The notes below the pieces were generated by a model that did no database searches, was not told the DNA's origin, and saw only the letters and a program-made list of their open reading frames with translations. From the NCBI RefSeq assembly GCF_014489615.1, contig NZ_CP060825.1, positions 2,645,501 to 2,709,500 on the forward strand: 64,000 nucleotides of DNA. Direction: 5' to 3'. A program made the position numbers and the translations under genes. This DNA is from Streptomyces genisteinicus (GTDB taxonomy: Bacteria > Actinomycetota > Actinomycetes > Streptomycetales > Streptomycetaceae). Shown piece by piece: positions 46,692 to 55,603 of this stretch (position 1 is its first letter; each line of letters begins with the position of its first letter).

Positions 46692-47584
46692 GACAGTGCC
46701 CTCCCCAGTGCCCGTCGGGCCAGTGCGGCGACGGTGCGCCGCAGGTGCAGTACGGCAGGCGGCAGTACCTGCTGCTCCTCGCCCGGCGGCGCCGGGGGCG
46801 GGTCCGGGATGCAGGCGGCGGCCACGTACTCGCCGAAGGCGGCCAGCGCCTCGGCGGCCAGGCCGCGTTCGCCGTCCCAGTCGATCAGCGAGGCGATCCA
46901 GCGCTCGGCCTCCAGCGGCCGCAGCGGCATCGGCGCGATGGCCCCGACCGCGCAGCGCACCCCGCGCCGCGCCGGGTCGAGCACCACGGCCACGGAGGCG
47001 GTCGCGCGTCCCGGCCCGGTGCGGCCGGTGGCCTTGAGGAACACCTGGGGCGCGTGCAGCAGCGGTACGCGGACGAAGGCGATGAGTTCGGCCGGGCCGA
47101 GCATCTCGCGGCCGGCGAGCAGATGGGAGACGGGGATCTCGCGGCGGGCGCCGTCGGGTCCCGCGATCACGAGGTCCGCTTCCAGGGCGGCCAGCACGGG
47201 CAGGGTGTCGCCGGTGGGGGCCGCGGTGGCGATGTTGCCCCCGAGGGTGCCGGCGTTGCGGATCTGGGGCGGGCCGGCGGCGCGGGCCGAGGCGGCGAGG
47301 GCGGGGATGAGGGCGGCGAAGTCGGGCCGCCCCATGCGCGCGTGGGTGAGACCGGCGCCGAGGAGTGCGTGTCCGTCCTGGTAGCGCCAGCCGCGGATCT
47401 CGCTGATGCGGCCGAGGCCGACGAGTCCCGCGGGGCGGAGCCTGCCGCGGTTGACGGCGGCCATGAGGTCGGTGCCCCCGGCGACGGGCACGGCGGCGGG
47501 CATGGCGGCGAGGGCCGCCACTGCCTCGTCGAGCGAGTCCGGCAGCGTCACCGACCGCGCCGTCCCCGGTGCGTGCGTGGTCAC
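46688..47584 (-). CDS. FAD-binding subunit of xdh-like complex
   Basis: A 298-residue medium subunit of the molybdopterin dehydrogenase family. FAD-binding segments VPVAGGTDLMAAVNRG and RNAGTLGGNIATAAPTGDTL are typical, followed by a CO-dehydrogenase flavoprotein C-terminal domain. Start is GTG 47584 with GGAAGGGG 9 bases upstream; the frame is open further but through promoter-like DNA. It is the first gene of the operon and overlaps the Fe-S gene by 4 bases. It would pass electrons to NAD+ if the complex is active. Confidence 0.88.
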   Translation of the reverse strand: MTTHAPGTARSVTLPDSLDEAVAALAAMPAAVPVAGGTDLMAAVNRGRLRPAGLVGLGRISEIRGWRYQDGHALLGAGLTHARMGRPDFAALIPALAASARAAGPPQIRNAGTLGGNIATAAPTGDTLPVLAALEADLVIAGPDGARREIPVSHLLAGREMLGPAELIAFVRVPLLHAPQVFLKATGRTGPGRATASVAVVLDPARRGVRCAVGAIAPMPLRPLEAERWIASLIDWDGERGLAAEALAAFGEYVAAACIPDPPPAPPGEEQQVLPPAVLHLRRTVAALARRALGRALS

Positions 47585-47906
47585 CCAGTTGCCCCTTCCC
47601 GGTGTCCAGGCCATCCCGCCTGTGTGGCCGTACCGTACGTGCTCACATGGCGGACGTGGCAACTCTGGCACATCTTCCGGGCCGTCCGTCGAGAGGGTCC
47701 GCGAAGGGGTGTTCACCCCATGCGCCCTTTACCGCCCGATTACCCGATTCGCTCGGGAGCGGAGCCGGGTCGCCGGGCCGCGGGGAACGGCCCGCGGCCC
47801 GGCCGCCCGCGGACGGACCGCGCTGCGGTGAGCGGCCCGCGCACGGGCCCCCGGCGGGGCGGCCGGGAGCCGTGACGCGGGCCGTCACACGGGCCGTGAC
47901 CGGGAC

Positions 47907-49661
47907 TCAGACCATCGGGGGCGGGCCGTCGAGCGGGCGGCCGCCGACGCCGGGACGCCGCTGCCAGGGCAGGGGGCCGGCGGGCGGCCGGTAGCCGACG
48001 CCCAGGGCGTCGAGCCGCGCGTAGTGGGTCTCCATCCGCCGCTCGAAGTCGGCGAACACCCTTTCGTGGGACGGCGGGAGCGCGGACCAGGCGACCTCGG
48101 CGAAGGCCGCGAGGCGCGGGTACACCTGGTAGTCCACCCGCGAGCGGTTGTGCATCACCTCGGTCCAGACGTTGGCCTGGGTGCCGATGACATGGGCCGC
48201 GGCACCGGCCGACAGGGACGGCGGGACGGGCTCGAAGCGGTAGACGTCCTCCAGGGTCCGCACGAAGCCGATCGGGATCGGCTCGTCGTCGCCCGGCGCC
48301 TGCCGGTGGTCCAGGTACACCTGCTGCTCGGGGCACATGACCACGTCGTGGCCCGCCTCCGCCGCGGCGACGCCGCCCCGGTAGCCGCGCCAGGAGGAGA
48401 CGGCCGCGCCGGGCGCCAGGCCGCCCTCCAGGATCTCGTCCCAGCCGATGAGCCGGCGGCCCCGCTCGGTGAGCCAGCGGTCGAAGTGGCGGATGAACCA
48501 GGACTGGAGGCCGTCCTCGCCGTCGACGCCGAGTTCGGCGATACGGGCCTGGGCGGCGGGCGACGCGCGCCACTGGTCCTTCGGGCACTCGTCGCCGCCG
48601 ATGTGCACGAACTCGGACGGGAAGAGGGCGAGCACCTCCTCCAGCACGCCCTCGTAGAACCGGAGGGTGCGGTCGGTGGGGGCGAGGACGTTCGGGTTGA
48701 TGCCCCAGTCGTCCCAGACGGTCAGGGCCCCGGTGTCGACGACGTCGGTGTTGCCGAGCTCGGGGTAGGCGGCGATGGCCGCCTGCGAGTGGCCGGGGAC
48801 GTCGATCTCGGGGACGACGGTGATGTGCCGCTCCGCGGCGTAGGCGACGATCTCGCGGATGTCGTCCTGGGTGTAGTAGCCGCCGTGGGGCGTGTCGTCC
48901 CAGAGTTCGGAGAACCGGTGCCCGTACTTGCTGCGGGCGCGCCAGGCGCCGACCTCGGTCAGCCGCGGGTGGCGCAGGATCTCGATGCGCCAGCCCTGGT
49001 CGTCGGTGAGGTGGAAGTGCAGGACGTTCAGCTTGTGGGCCGCCATCAGGTCCAGCTGGCGCAGCACGTCGTCCTTGGGCATGAAGTGCCGTGCCACGTC
49101 GAGCATCAGTCCGCGCCAGCCGAAGCGGGGCGCGTCCTCGACGGTGCCCAGCGGCAGGGTCCACCGGCGGTCCGGCCGGAGGGGGGCCCTGCGGAACGCC
49201 TCGGGGCCGAGGAGCTGGCGCAGCGTCTGGGCGCCCCAGAAGACACCCGCCGGGGTGCCGCCGTCGATGCGCACGGCGTCCTCGCGCACCGCGATCCGGT
49301 AGCCCTCGGCGGGCAGTTCGGGGTCGACGGCGAGCACCAGCCGGCCGTCGCCCGCGTCCGCCCCGTCGGCGTCCGCCCCGCCGGGGGCGAGGGACAGGCC
49401 GGTCGCGGCGCCGACGGCGGACCGCAGCCAGCCCGCCGCCCGCTCGGTGCCGGGTCCGGCGTCGAGGCGGGTGCGCGGTCCGAGGACGAACGCCCCCTGC
49501 GCGGACGGCGCCCAGGCGGCGCGGCGGGGCGCGGGGACGAGGGCGGGCGCGGGGGCCCCGGCCGGTGCGCCGGGACCGGCGCCGGTGGAGGTGCGGGCGC
49601 CGGGACCGGTGTCGGCGTCCGTGGGGGCGGGGGTGGGGGTGTCGGGACCGGTGTCGGTCAT
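47907..49661 (-). CDS. Beta-N-acetylhexosaminidase (GH20)
   Basis: A 584-residue glycoside hydrolase. A low-complexity N-terminus (about 45 residues, Pro/Thr/Gly) precedes the beta domain (about 50-180) and a TIM barrel. The catalytic Asp-Glu pair is in VHIGGDECPK near residue 355. Also seen: RGLMLDVARHF, LHFHLTDDQGWR and VPEIDVPGHSQAAI. No signal peptide, so it should act in the cytoplasm on imported amino-sugar oligosaccharides such as chitobiose. It is the last gene of an operon with the two permeases and the binding protein, 4 bases after the preceding permease stop. Confidence 0.95.
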   Translation of the reverse strand: MTDTGPDTPTPAPTDADTGPGARTSTGAGPGAPAGAPAPALVPAPRRAAWAPSAQGAFVLGPRTRLDAGPGTERAAGWLRSAVGAATGLSLAPGGADADGADAGDGRLVLAVDPELPAEGYRIAVREDAVRIDGGTPAGVFWGAQTLRQLLGPEAFRRAPLRPDRRWTLPLGTVEDAPRFGWRGLMLDVARHFMPKDDVLRQLDLMAAHKLNVLHFHLTDDQGWRIEILRHPRLTEVGAWRARSKYGHRFSELWDDTPHGGYYTQDDIREIVAYAAERHITVVPEIDVPGHSQAAIAAYPELGNTDVVDTGALTVWDDWGINPNVLAPTDRTLRFYEGVLEEVLALFPSEFVHIGGDECPKDQWRASPAAQARIAELGVDGEDGLQSWFIRHFDRWLTERGRRLIGWDEILEGGLAPGAAVSSWRGYRGGVAAAEAGHDVVMCPEQQVYLDHRQAPGDDEPIPIGFVRTLEDVYRFEPVPPSLSAGAAAHVIGTQANVWTEVMHNRSRVDYQVYPRLAAFAEVAWSALPPSHERVFADFERRMETHYARLDALGVGYRPPAGPLPWQRRPGVGGRPLDGPPPMV

Positions 49662-49665
49662 CGCG

Positions 49666-50517
49666 TCAGTCCTTCACTGCTCCGCCGAGTCCGGAGACCA
49701 GGCGTCGCTGTACGAGTACGAAGAAGACGAGCACCGGGACCGTCATCACGGTGGAGCCCGCCATGATGCCTCCCCAGTCGTTCTCGTCCGGCTTGAAGAA
49801 GACCAGCAGCGCCATGGGCAGCGTCGACTGGGAGGTGTCGCTGATGATGAACGACTTGGCGAAGAGGAAGTCGTTCCAGGTCGAGATGAACGAGAACACG
49901 CTCGTGGCCACCAGGCCCGGGAAGACCAGGGGGAAGAGGATCTGCCACAGGAACCGGGTGCGGCTCGCGCCGTCGATGTAGGCGGCCTCCTCCAGCGCCT
50001 CGGGGACGGCCTTGACGAATCCGCGCAGCATCCAGATCGCGAACGGCAGCGAGAAGGCGATGTGCGGCAGGATCAGCGAGCCGAGGGTGTTGAGCTGGCC
50101 GAAGTCGCGCATCAGGAAGAACAGCGGGATGGTGAGCGCCTCGATCGGCACCATCTGCGCGACGAGGAACATGATGAGCAGGGTGGTGCGCAGCCGGAAG
50201 CGGAACCGCGTCACGGCGGTGGCGGCGAGGAAGGCGATGAGCGAGGAGGCCACGACCACGCTCACCGCGACCACCAGCGAGTTGACGAAGTACCTCCCGA
50301 ACTCCTCCTGTTCGAAGACCCGCCGGAACGAGTCGAGCGACGGGGAGAGGGTCCAGGGGCGCGCGTCGGTGGACTGGATCTCACCGGCCGGCTTGAAGGC
50401 GGAGAGGACCATCCAGTACAGCGGGAAGGCCACGACCAGCGCGACGGCGAGGGCCGTCGCCTCCGCGGCGAGACGGCCGGGGCGGCGGATCCGCAGCCCG
50501 CTCGGGACGAGGCTCAT
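49666..50517 (-). CDS. Sugar ABC transporter permease (MalG type)
   Basis: A 283-residue inner-membrane permease with six helices and the conserved EAA loop (EALEEAAYIDGASRTRFLWQI) that contacts the ATPase. It pairs with the other permease, overlapping it by 4 bases. No ATPase gene lies here; many Streptomyces sugar transporters share the multitask ATPase MsiK. The likely substrate is an aminosugar oligosaccharide given the GH20 gene downstream. Confidence 0.94.
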   Translation of the reverse strand: MSLVPSGLRIRRPGRLAAEATALAVALVVAFPLYWMVLSAFKPAGEIQSTDARPWTLSPSLDSFRRVFEQEEFGRYFVNSLVVAVSVVVASSLIAFLAATAVTRFRFRLRTTLLIMFLVAQMVPIEALTIPLFFLMRDFGQLNTLGSLILPHIAFSLPFAIWMLRGFVKAVPEALEEAAYIDGASRTRFLWQILFPLVFPGLVATSVFSFISTWNDFLFAKSFIISDTSQSTLPMALLVFFKPDENDWGGIMAGSTVMTVPVLVFFVLVQRRLVSGLGGAVKD

Positions 50518-51506
50518 ATCTCTTCTCCCTGGCGTCGCAGCAGTCGCAGGTACACGAGGGTGACCGCGAGCAGGATCAGCAGCATGACCACGCCGATGGC
50601 CGATCCCAGGCTGTACTCGGACGACGCGAACGCCTTCTGGTACGCGTAGACGTTGAGCACGAGGTTCTGGCCGGCGATGCCGCCGCCGCCCGTCATCACG
50701 TAGATCTGCGTGAAGACCTTGAAGTCCCAGATGATCGACTGGATGACGACGACGACGAGGATGGGGCGCAGCATCGGCGCCATGACGGAACGCCAGACGC
50801 GCCACTGGGAGGCGCCGTCCAGCGCGGCCGCCTCCAGCACCTCGCCGGGGATCGCCCTGATGCCCGCGTACACGGTCACCATGACGAAGGGGAACGAGCA
50901 CCACACGACCTCGAGGAGGACCAGCGCGAAGGCGCTCCAGCGTCCGTAGGTCCAGGAGAAGTCGCCGAGTCCGAGGACCTTGTTGACGGGGCCGAAGTCG
51001 GGGTCGAAGAGGAAGACCCAGACCGTCGAGCCGGTGATCGCGGGTGTCGCCCACGCGCCCAGCGCGGCGAGCATCAGGACGAGCCGGGGCACGGCCCTGA
51101 TCCGGGTGAGCAGCACGGCGAGCGCGCAGCCGACGGCGAGGGTGGCGAGGACGCAGGCGGCGGCGAAGCCGACGGTCGCCAGCAGGACCTGCCAGAACTG
51201 GCTGTCGGAGAAGAGCGTGCGGTAGTTGCCGAGGCCCTGGAAGCTGGTCGGTTCGCCGCCGCTGACCTGGGCCTGGGTGTACTCCAGGAACGAGATCAGC
51301 CCGAGCTGGTAGATGGGGTAGACGAGCAGGGCCGCCAGGACGACGAGGGCGGGCGCCAGGTAGAGCCAGGGGGTCCAGCCGCCGCCGCGCCGCCCCGCGC
51401 CGCGCCGGGTGCGGCCCGGCGCGGGGCGGGCCGCCGGGGCCTTCCGCGGGGCGGGGACGCCGGAGCGTCCCGTGCCCGTGACGGTGTCGTGCGCGGGGGT
51501 CGCCAC
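50514..51506 (-). CDS. Sugar ABC transporter permease (MalF type)
   Basis: A 330-residue permease. A basic, Pro/Arg-rich cytoplasmic N-terminus of about 45 residues precedes six helices, and the EAA loop is EVLEAAALDGASQWRVWRSV. Its gene ends within the start of the other permease and begins 3 bases after the binding-protein stop, so the four genes form one tight operon. Confidence 0.94.
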   Translation of the reverse strand: MATPAHDTVTGTGRSGVPAPRKAPAARPAPGRTRRGAGRRGGGWTPWLYLAPALVVLAALLVYPIYQLGLISFLEYTQAQVSGGEPTSFQGLGNYRTLFSDSQFWQVLLATVGFAAACVLATLAVGCALAVLLTRIRAVPRLVLMLAALGAWATPAITGSTVWVFLFDPDFGPVNKVLGLGDFSWTYGRWSAFALVLLEVVWCSFPFVMVTVYAGIRAIPGEVLEAAALDGASQWRVWRSVMAPMLRPILVVVVIQSIIWDFKVFTQIYVMTGGGGIAGQNLVLNVYAYQKAFASSEYSLGSAIGVVMLLILLAVTLVYLRLLRRQGEEI

Positions 51507-51509
51507 GGG

Positions 51510-52814
51510 TCAGCCCGCGGACGCGAAGGCCGCGTCCATCTTCTTCGCCGCGTCACCGGCGGCGGCCGGGACGTCCTTCTTGCCGCTGACGATCTCCTGG
51601 AACATGGTCGGCAGCACCAGGGAGGCGTCGATCTGCCCCCACGCCGGGGAGGCGGGGACGAACTTGGTGTCGGCGGCGAGGGTCTCGATGAAGGGGGCGA
51701 CGAACGGCTCCTTCTTCGCCGCGGTGTCGCGCACGTCGGTGTACGTGGGCAGGAAGCCCATCGCGTCGAAGAGTTCGGCCTGGGTCTCCTTGCCCGCCAG
51801 GCGCTTCATGAGGTCGACGGCGAGGGTGCGGTGCCCGGTGCTGCGCAGGACGCCGATGTTGTTGCCGCCGGCGAACGCGGGGGCGATCTCGCCCTTGTTC
51901 CGTCCGGGCAGCGGGACGACCGCGTACTTGCCCTTGACGGCTCCGGCCTCGATCGCCTGGTGGCTGAAGTCGCCGCCGATGACCATGGCCGCCTTGCCGG
52001 CCGCGAAGGCGGTGGCGGTCGCGTTGCCGCCCATGGAGGCGCACTTGGCGGCGGGGCAGTTGTCGTCGCCGAAGAGCGAGGTGTAGGCGGCGATCCCCTT
52101 CTGTGCGGCGGCACCGTCGATGGCGGCCTTCCAGGTGCCGTCCTTCTCCACGGCCATCTCCCCGCCGTTGGCCCAGATGAAGGGCATCGCGCCGTAGGTG
52201 TACGCGCCGCCGACGGCGAGGCCGTACAGCTCCGGCCGCTCCTTGCGGATCTTCTTCGCGGTGGCGATCAGCTCGTCCTGGGTCGTGGGCACGCCGAGAC
52301 CGAGCTCGTCGAGGACGTCGGTGCGGTAGTACAGCGCGCGGACGCCGACGAACAGCGGCGCGCCGTAGACCTTTCCGCCGACGGTGACCGACGCCCGTGC
52401 GGTGGGGTCGGTGTCCTTCGCCTCGTCCCAGGCGGCGAACTCGGCGCTGACGTCGGCGAGTCCGCCGTCCTTGACGTAGCCGGCGGTGTCGGTGTTGCCG
52501 TACTCGATCACGTCGGGCGCGCTGTCGGGGTCGTTGAAGGCGGCCTTGATGCGCTGGGCCCGGGTGTCGACGGGGATGTACTCGACCTCGACCTCGGTGC
52601 CCTCGTGGGACTTCTCGAACGCGGCGACGGCGGCGTCGACGACCTGTTCCTTGGGGGTGTTGTTGACCTCCTGGAAGAGCCAGACCCGCAGGGTGCCGCT
52701 CCGGTCGTCGCGGCCGGCGCCGTTGTCGGAGGTCTGCGGGGCGCAGGCGGTCGCCGTGAGGCCGGCCAGCGCGAGCGCGGCGACCGGGGCGGTGAACCTG
52801 GCGATGAGCTTCAT
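51510..52814 (-). CDS. Sugar ABC transporter substrate-binding lipoprotein
   Basis: A 434-residue extracellular binding protein of the family-1 sugar type. Signal MKLIARFTAPVAALALAG leads to a lipobox Cys (ATACAPQ) near residue 24. Two-lobed fold; EVEYIPVDTRAQRIKAAFN and PDVIEYGNTDTAGYVKDG are typical of bacterial oligosaccharide binding proteins, and FAAGKAAMVIGGDF near the hinge is a family hallmark. It is the first gene of the operon. Inverted repeats sit in its promoter. Confidence 0.94.
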   Translation of the reverse strand: MKLIARFTAPVAALALAGLTATACAPQTSDNGAGRDDRSGTLRVWLFQEVNNTPKEQVVDAAVAAFEKSHEGTEVEVEYIPVDTRAQRIKAAFNDPDSAPDVIEYGNTDTAGYVKDGGLADVSAEFAAWDEAKDTDPTARASVTVGGKVYGAPLFVGVRALYYRTDVLDELGLGVPTTQDELIATAKKIRKERPELYGLAVGGAYTYGAMPFIWANGGEMAVEKDGTWKAAIDGAAAQKGIAAYTSLFGDDNCPAAKCASMGGNATATAFAAGKAAMVIGGDFSHQAIEAGAVKGKYAVVPLPGRNKGEIAPAFAGGNNIGVLRSTGHRTLAVDLMKRLAGKETQAELFDAMGFLPTYTDVRDTAAKKEPFVAPFIETLAADTKFVPASPAWGQIDASLVLPTMFQEIVSGKKDVPAAAGDAAKKMDAAFASAG

Positions 52815-52844
52815 GCGGGGTCTCCTGCGATCGGGCAGACAGGG

Positions 52845-52886
52845 CGTTGCAACATGCGCAACGGGTGTTTCGTGCTGCACAACACG
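52845..52886. promoter_or_regulatory. Candidate operators of the hexosaminidase-ABC operon
   Basis: CGTTGC-N7-GCAACG is a perfect 6-bp inverted repeat (52845-52863). GTGTT-N11-AACAC follows (52865-52885), sharing the TGCAC/GCAAC theme. They lie 30-70 bases upstream of the binding-protein ATG. No DasR-type dre box is visible, so control is probably by a different, local or LacI/ROK-type regulator that is not encoded nearby. Confidence 0.5.
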
Positions 52887-52992
52887 CAGGAGGCTAGGGC
52901 CGGGCGAACGGACCGACAAGAGGTCTCAACCACTCTGTGACCAGCAGACGCAGCCCGTGCAACGCGCCGCCGGACGGGCGGGCCGGGAACGC

Positions 52993-53035
52993 GCAACGGC
53001 CCCCGGGCGCGCCTGGCGCGCCCGGGGGCCGTTGC
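52993..53035 (-). terminator. Terminator behind the DUF3039 gene
   Basis: A perfect 20-bp inverted repeat (52993-53012 with 53016-53035) with a 3-nt loop, 21 bases past the stop. Confidence 0.88.
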
Positions 53036-53056
53036 GGAACCGGTGGAGGGCCGGGG

Positions 53057-53347
53057 CTACTTCTTGTCGCCGCCGCCCTTGCCCTTGTCGCCGCCGCCGG
53101 AGCCCATCGAGTCGTAGATCTCCTTGCACATCGGACAGACCGGGTACTTCTTGGGGTCGCGCCCCGGCACCCAGACCTTTCCGCACAGCGCCACCACGGG
53201 AGTGCCGTCGAGGGCACTCGCCATGATCTTGTCCTTCTGGACGTAATGGGCGAAGCGCTCGTGGTCGCCGTCGCCGTTCGACACCTGCGGCGTCGGCTCT
53301 ACGAGGGTCCCGGTGCCTGTCCCGCGCTCGGGCTCAAGAGTGCTCAT
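53057..53347 (-). CDS. DUF3039 protein
   Basis: A 96-residue cytoplasmic protein. Central block HERFAHYVQKDKIMASALDGTPVVALCGKVW, then CPMCKEIYDS: the Cys residues (ALCG and CPMC) probably bind zinc. It ends in a Gly/Lys repeat tail (GGGDKGKGGGDKK). It is an actinobacterial conserved family of unknown function, located near murA and HU in many Streptomyces. ATG at 53347; the upstream in-frame ATG at 53401 would add 18 residues. Confidence 0.9.
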   Translation of the reverse strand: MSTLEPERGTGTGTLVEPTPQVSNGDGDHERFAHYVQKDKIMASALDGTPVVALCGKVWVPGRDPKKYPVCPMCKEIYDSMGSGGGDKGKGGGDKK

Positions 53348-53449
53348 GAGCTCCAAGGGTACCCACGCACGGGCCCGTACGGGAGCGAGGCCCCGCCGCA
53401 CCGGCCCGCCGGTCCGGCCACCCGCCGGCGCCGGCCGCCGCCGGGAATC

Positions 53450-54010
53450 TCAGTTGAGGCTCGGGTCGTCCGGATACGTCGCGAACATGGCCAGTTCGCT
53501 GCGCTGGCGCCGGAGCACCGAACGCCACAGGCCCTCGGGCGTGGGCGAGGACACGTCGCCCGGCTCCGACTCCACGACGTACCAGGCCCCCTCCTCCAGC
53601 TCGCCCTCCAGCTGCCCGGGTCCCCACCCCGCGTAGCCGGCGAAGATCCGCAGCGAGCCGAGGGCCGAACCCAGCAGCTCGGGGGGCGCCTCCAGGTCGA
53701 CCAGGCCGATCGCCCCGTACACCCGGCGCCAGCCCAGCGGCCCCTCGTCACCGGGGATCACCGCCACCCCGAGCGCGGAGTCCAGCGAGACCGGTCCGCC
53801 CTGGAAGACCACGCCGGGTTCGCCCGCGAGCGCGGCCCAGGACTCGAGGATGTCCACCACGCCGACCGGCGTCGGGCGGTTCAGCACCACACCGAGCGAG
53901 CCCTCGTCGTCGTGGTCGAGCAGCAGGACCACCGCGCGGTCGAAGTTCGGATCCGCGAGGGCAGGAGTGGCGACGAGCAGCCGCCCTGTGAGCGAGGACA
54001 CCTCGGTCAT
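53450..54010 (-). CDS. YqgE/AlgH family protein (DUF179)
   Basis: A 186-residue protein. LTGRLLVATPALADPNFDRAVVLLLDHD at the start and SLGVVLNRPTPVGV, FAGYAGWGPGQLEGELEEGAW later are diagnostic for YqgE. The family is widespread, structurally known but functionally unclear, sometimes linked to alginate regulation. Start 54010; ATG at 54019 is an alternative. It lies divergent from murA with about 250 bases between. Confidence 0.92.
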   Translation of the reverse strand: MTEVSSLTGRLLVATPALADPNFDRAVVLLLDHDDEGSLGVVLNRPTPVGVVDILESWAALAGEPGVVFQGGPVSLDSALGVAVIPGDEGPLGWRRVYGAIGLVDLEAPPELLGSALGSLRIFAGYAGWGPGQLEGELEEGAWYVVESEPGDVSSPTPEGLWRSVLRRQRSELAMFATYPDDPSLN

Positions 54011-54262
54011 GCGACACATGATCCCGCATCTTCGCCCTCCGCGTGGCCACAGCGGCACAGTCGACGGGTGCGCAGGTCGCGGCGTGCCGCGCGGCCGGCG
54101 GACGCCCGCCGGCCTCCGTGACCGTGAGCGAGAACGCGCCGACGCACCGTGTTGTGCCCGTTTCATTACGTACCAAGGGCCGCCTCGCCCTTACCTGACA
54201 GGGCCTCCGGCCCCTTACCCTTTTCACTGGCCACCCGACCACGACTCCGGAACGCGAGATTC

Positions 54263-55603
54263 ATGACCGGCACAGACGATGTACTGCTTGTCCACGGCGG
54301 CACCCCGCTCGAGGGCGAGATCCGCGTCCGCGGCGCGAAGAACCTCGTGCCCAAGGCGATGGTCGCCGCGCTCCTCGGCAGCGAGCCGAGCCGGCTGCGC
54401 AATGTGCCCGACATCCGTGACGTGAGAGTCGTGCGGGGGCTGCTCCAGCTCCACGGCGTCACGGTCCGTCCGGGCGAGGAGCCCGGCGAGCTGGTCCTCG
54501 ACCCGACGCACGTCGAGAGCGCGAACGTCGCCGACATCGACGCCCACGCCGGTTCGTCGCGCATCCCGATCCTGTTCTGCGGCCCGCTGCTGCACCGGCT
54601 GGGCCACGCCTTCATCCCCGGCCTCGGCGGCTGCGACATCGGCGGCCGGCCGATCGACTTCCACTTCGACGTGCTGCGGCAGTTCGGCGCGACGATCGAG
54701 AAGCGCGCCGACGGGCAGTACCTGGAGGCCCCGCAGCGGCTGCGCGGTACGAAGATCCGCCTGCCCTACCCCTCGGTCGGCTCGACCGAGCAGGTGCTGC
54801 TGACGGCCGTGCTCGCCGAGGGCGTCACCGAGCTCACCAACGCGGCGGTGGAGCCGGAGATCGAGGACCTCATCTGCGTACTGCAGAAGATGGGCGCGAT
54901 CATCTCCGTCGACACCGACCGGACCATCCGGATCACCGGCGTCGACAAGCTCGGCGGCTACACGCACCGGGCGCTCCCGGACCGCCTGGAGGCGGCGTCC
55001 TGGGCGTCGGCGGCGCTGGCGACCGAGGGCAACATCTACGTCCGCGGCGCACAGCAGCGTTCGATGATGACCTTCCTCAACACGTACCGGAAGGTCGGCG
55101 GCGCCTTCGAGATCGACGACGAGGGCATCCGCTTCTGGCACCCCGGCGGCCAGTTGACGTCCATCGCGCTGGAGACGGACGTGCACCCCGGCTTCCAGAC
55201 CGACTGGCAGCAGCCCCTGGTGGTGGCCCTGACGCAGGCCACCGGCCTGTCCATCGTCCACGAGACGGTCTACGAGTCGCGCCTCGGCTTCACGTCCGCG
55301 CTCAACCAGATGGGCGCGCACATCCAGCTCTACCGCGAGTGCCTGGGCGGCTCGGACTGCCGCTTCGGCCAGCGCAACTTCCTCCACTCGGCGGTCGTCT
55401 CCGGCCCCACCAAGCTCCAGGGCGCGGACCTGGTCATCCCCGACCTGCGCGGCGGCTTCTCCTACCTGATCGCCGCCCTCGCGGCGCAGGGGACGAGCCG
55501 GGTGCACGGCATCGACCTGATCAACCGCGGCTACGAGAACTTCATGGAGAAGCTGGAGAAGCTCGGCGCGAAGGTGGAACTGCCGGGCGGCCCGCTCGTC
55601 TGA
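54263..55603 (+). CDS. murA: UDP-N-acetylglucosamine 1-carboxyvinyltransferase
   Basis: A 446-residue enzyme catalysing the first committed step of peptidoglycan synthesis: enolpyruvyl transfer from PEP to UDP-GlcNAc. Cys124 in IPGLGGCDIGGRPIDFH is the catalytic Cys alkylated by fosfomycin. Other blocks: GAKNLVPKAMVAALL and SVGSTEQVLLTAVLAEG. The ATG at 54263 was chosen; the upstream in-frame ATG at 54149 would add a non-homologous segment. Streptomyces often carry a second murA elsewhere. Confidence 0.95.
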   Translation: MTGTDDVLLVHGGTPLEGEIRVRGAKNLVPKAMVAALLGSEPSRLRNVPDIRDVRVVRGLLQLHGVTVRPGEEPGELVLDPTHVESANVADIDAHAGSSRIPILFCGPLLHRLGHAFIPGLGGCDIGGRPIDFHFDVLRQFGATIEKRADGQYLEAPQRLRGTKIRLPYPSVGSTEQVLLTAVLAEGVTELTNAAVEPEIEDLICVLQKMGAIISVDTDRTIRITGVDKLGGYTHRALPDRLEAASWASAALATEGNIYVRGAQQRSMMTFLNTYRKVGGAFEIDDEGIRFWHPGGQLTSIALETDVHPGFQTDWQQPLVVALTQATGLSIVHETVYESRLGFTSALNQMGAHIQLYRECLGGSDCRFGQRNFLHSAVVSGPTKLQGADLVIPDLRGGFSYLIAALAAQGTSRVHGIDLINRGYENFMEKLEKLGAKVELPGGPLV

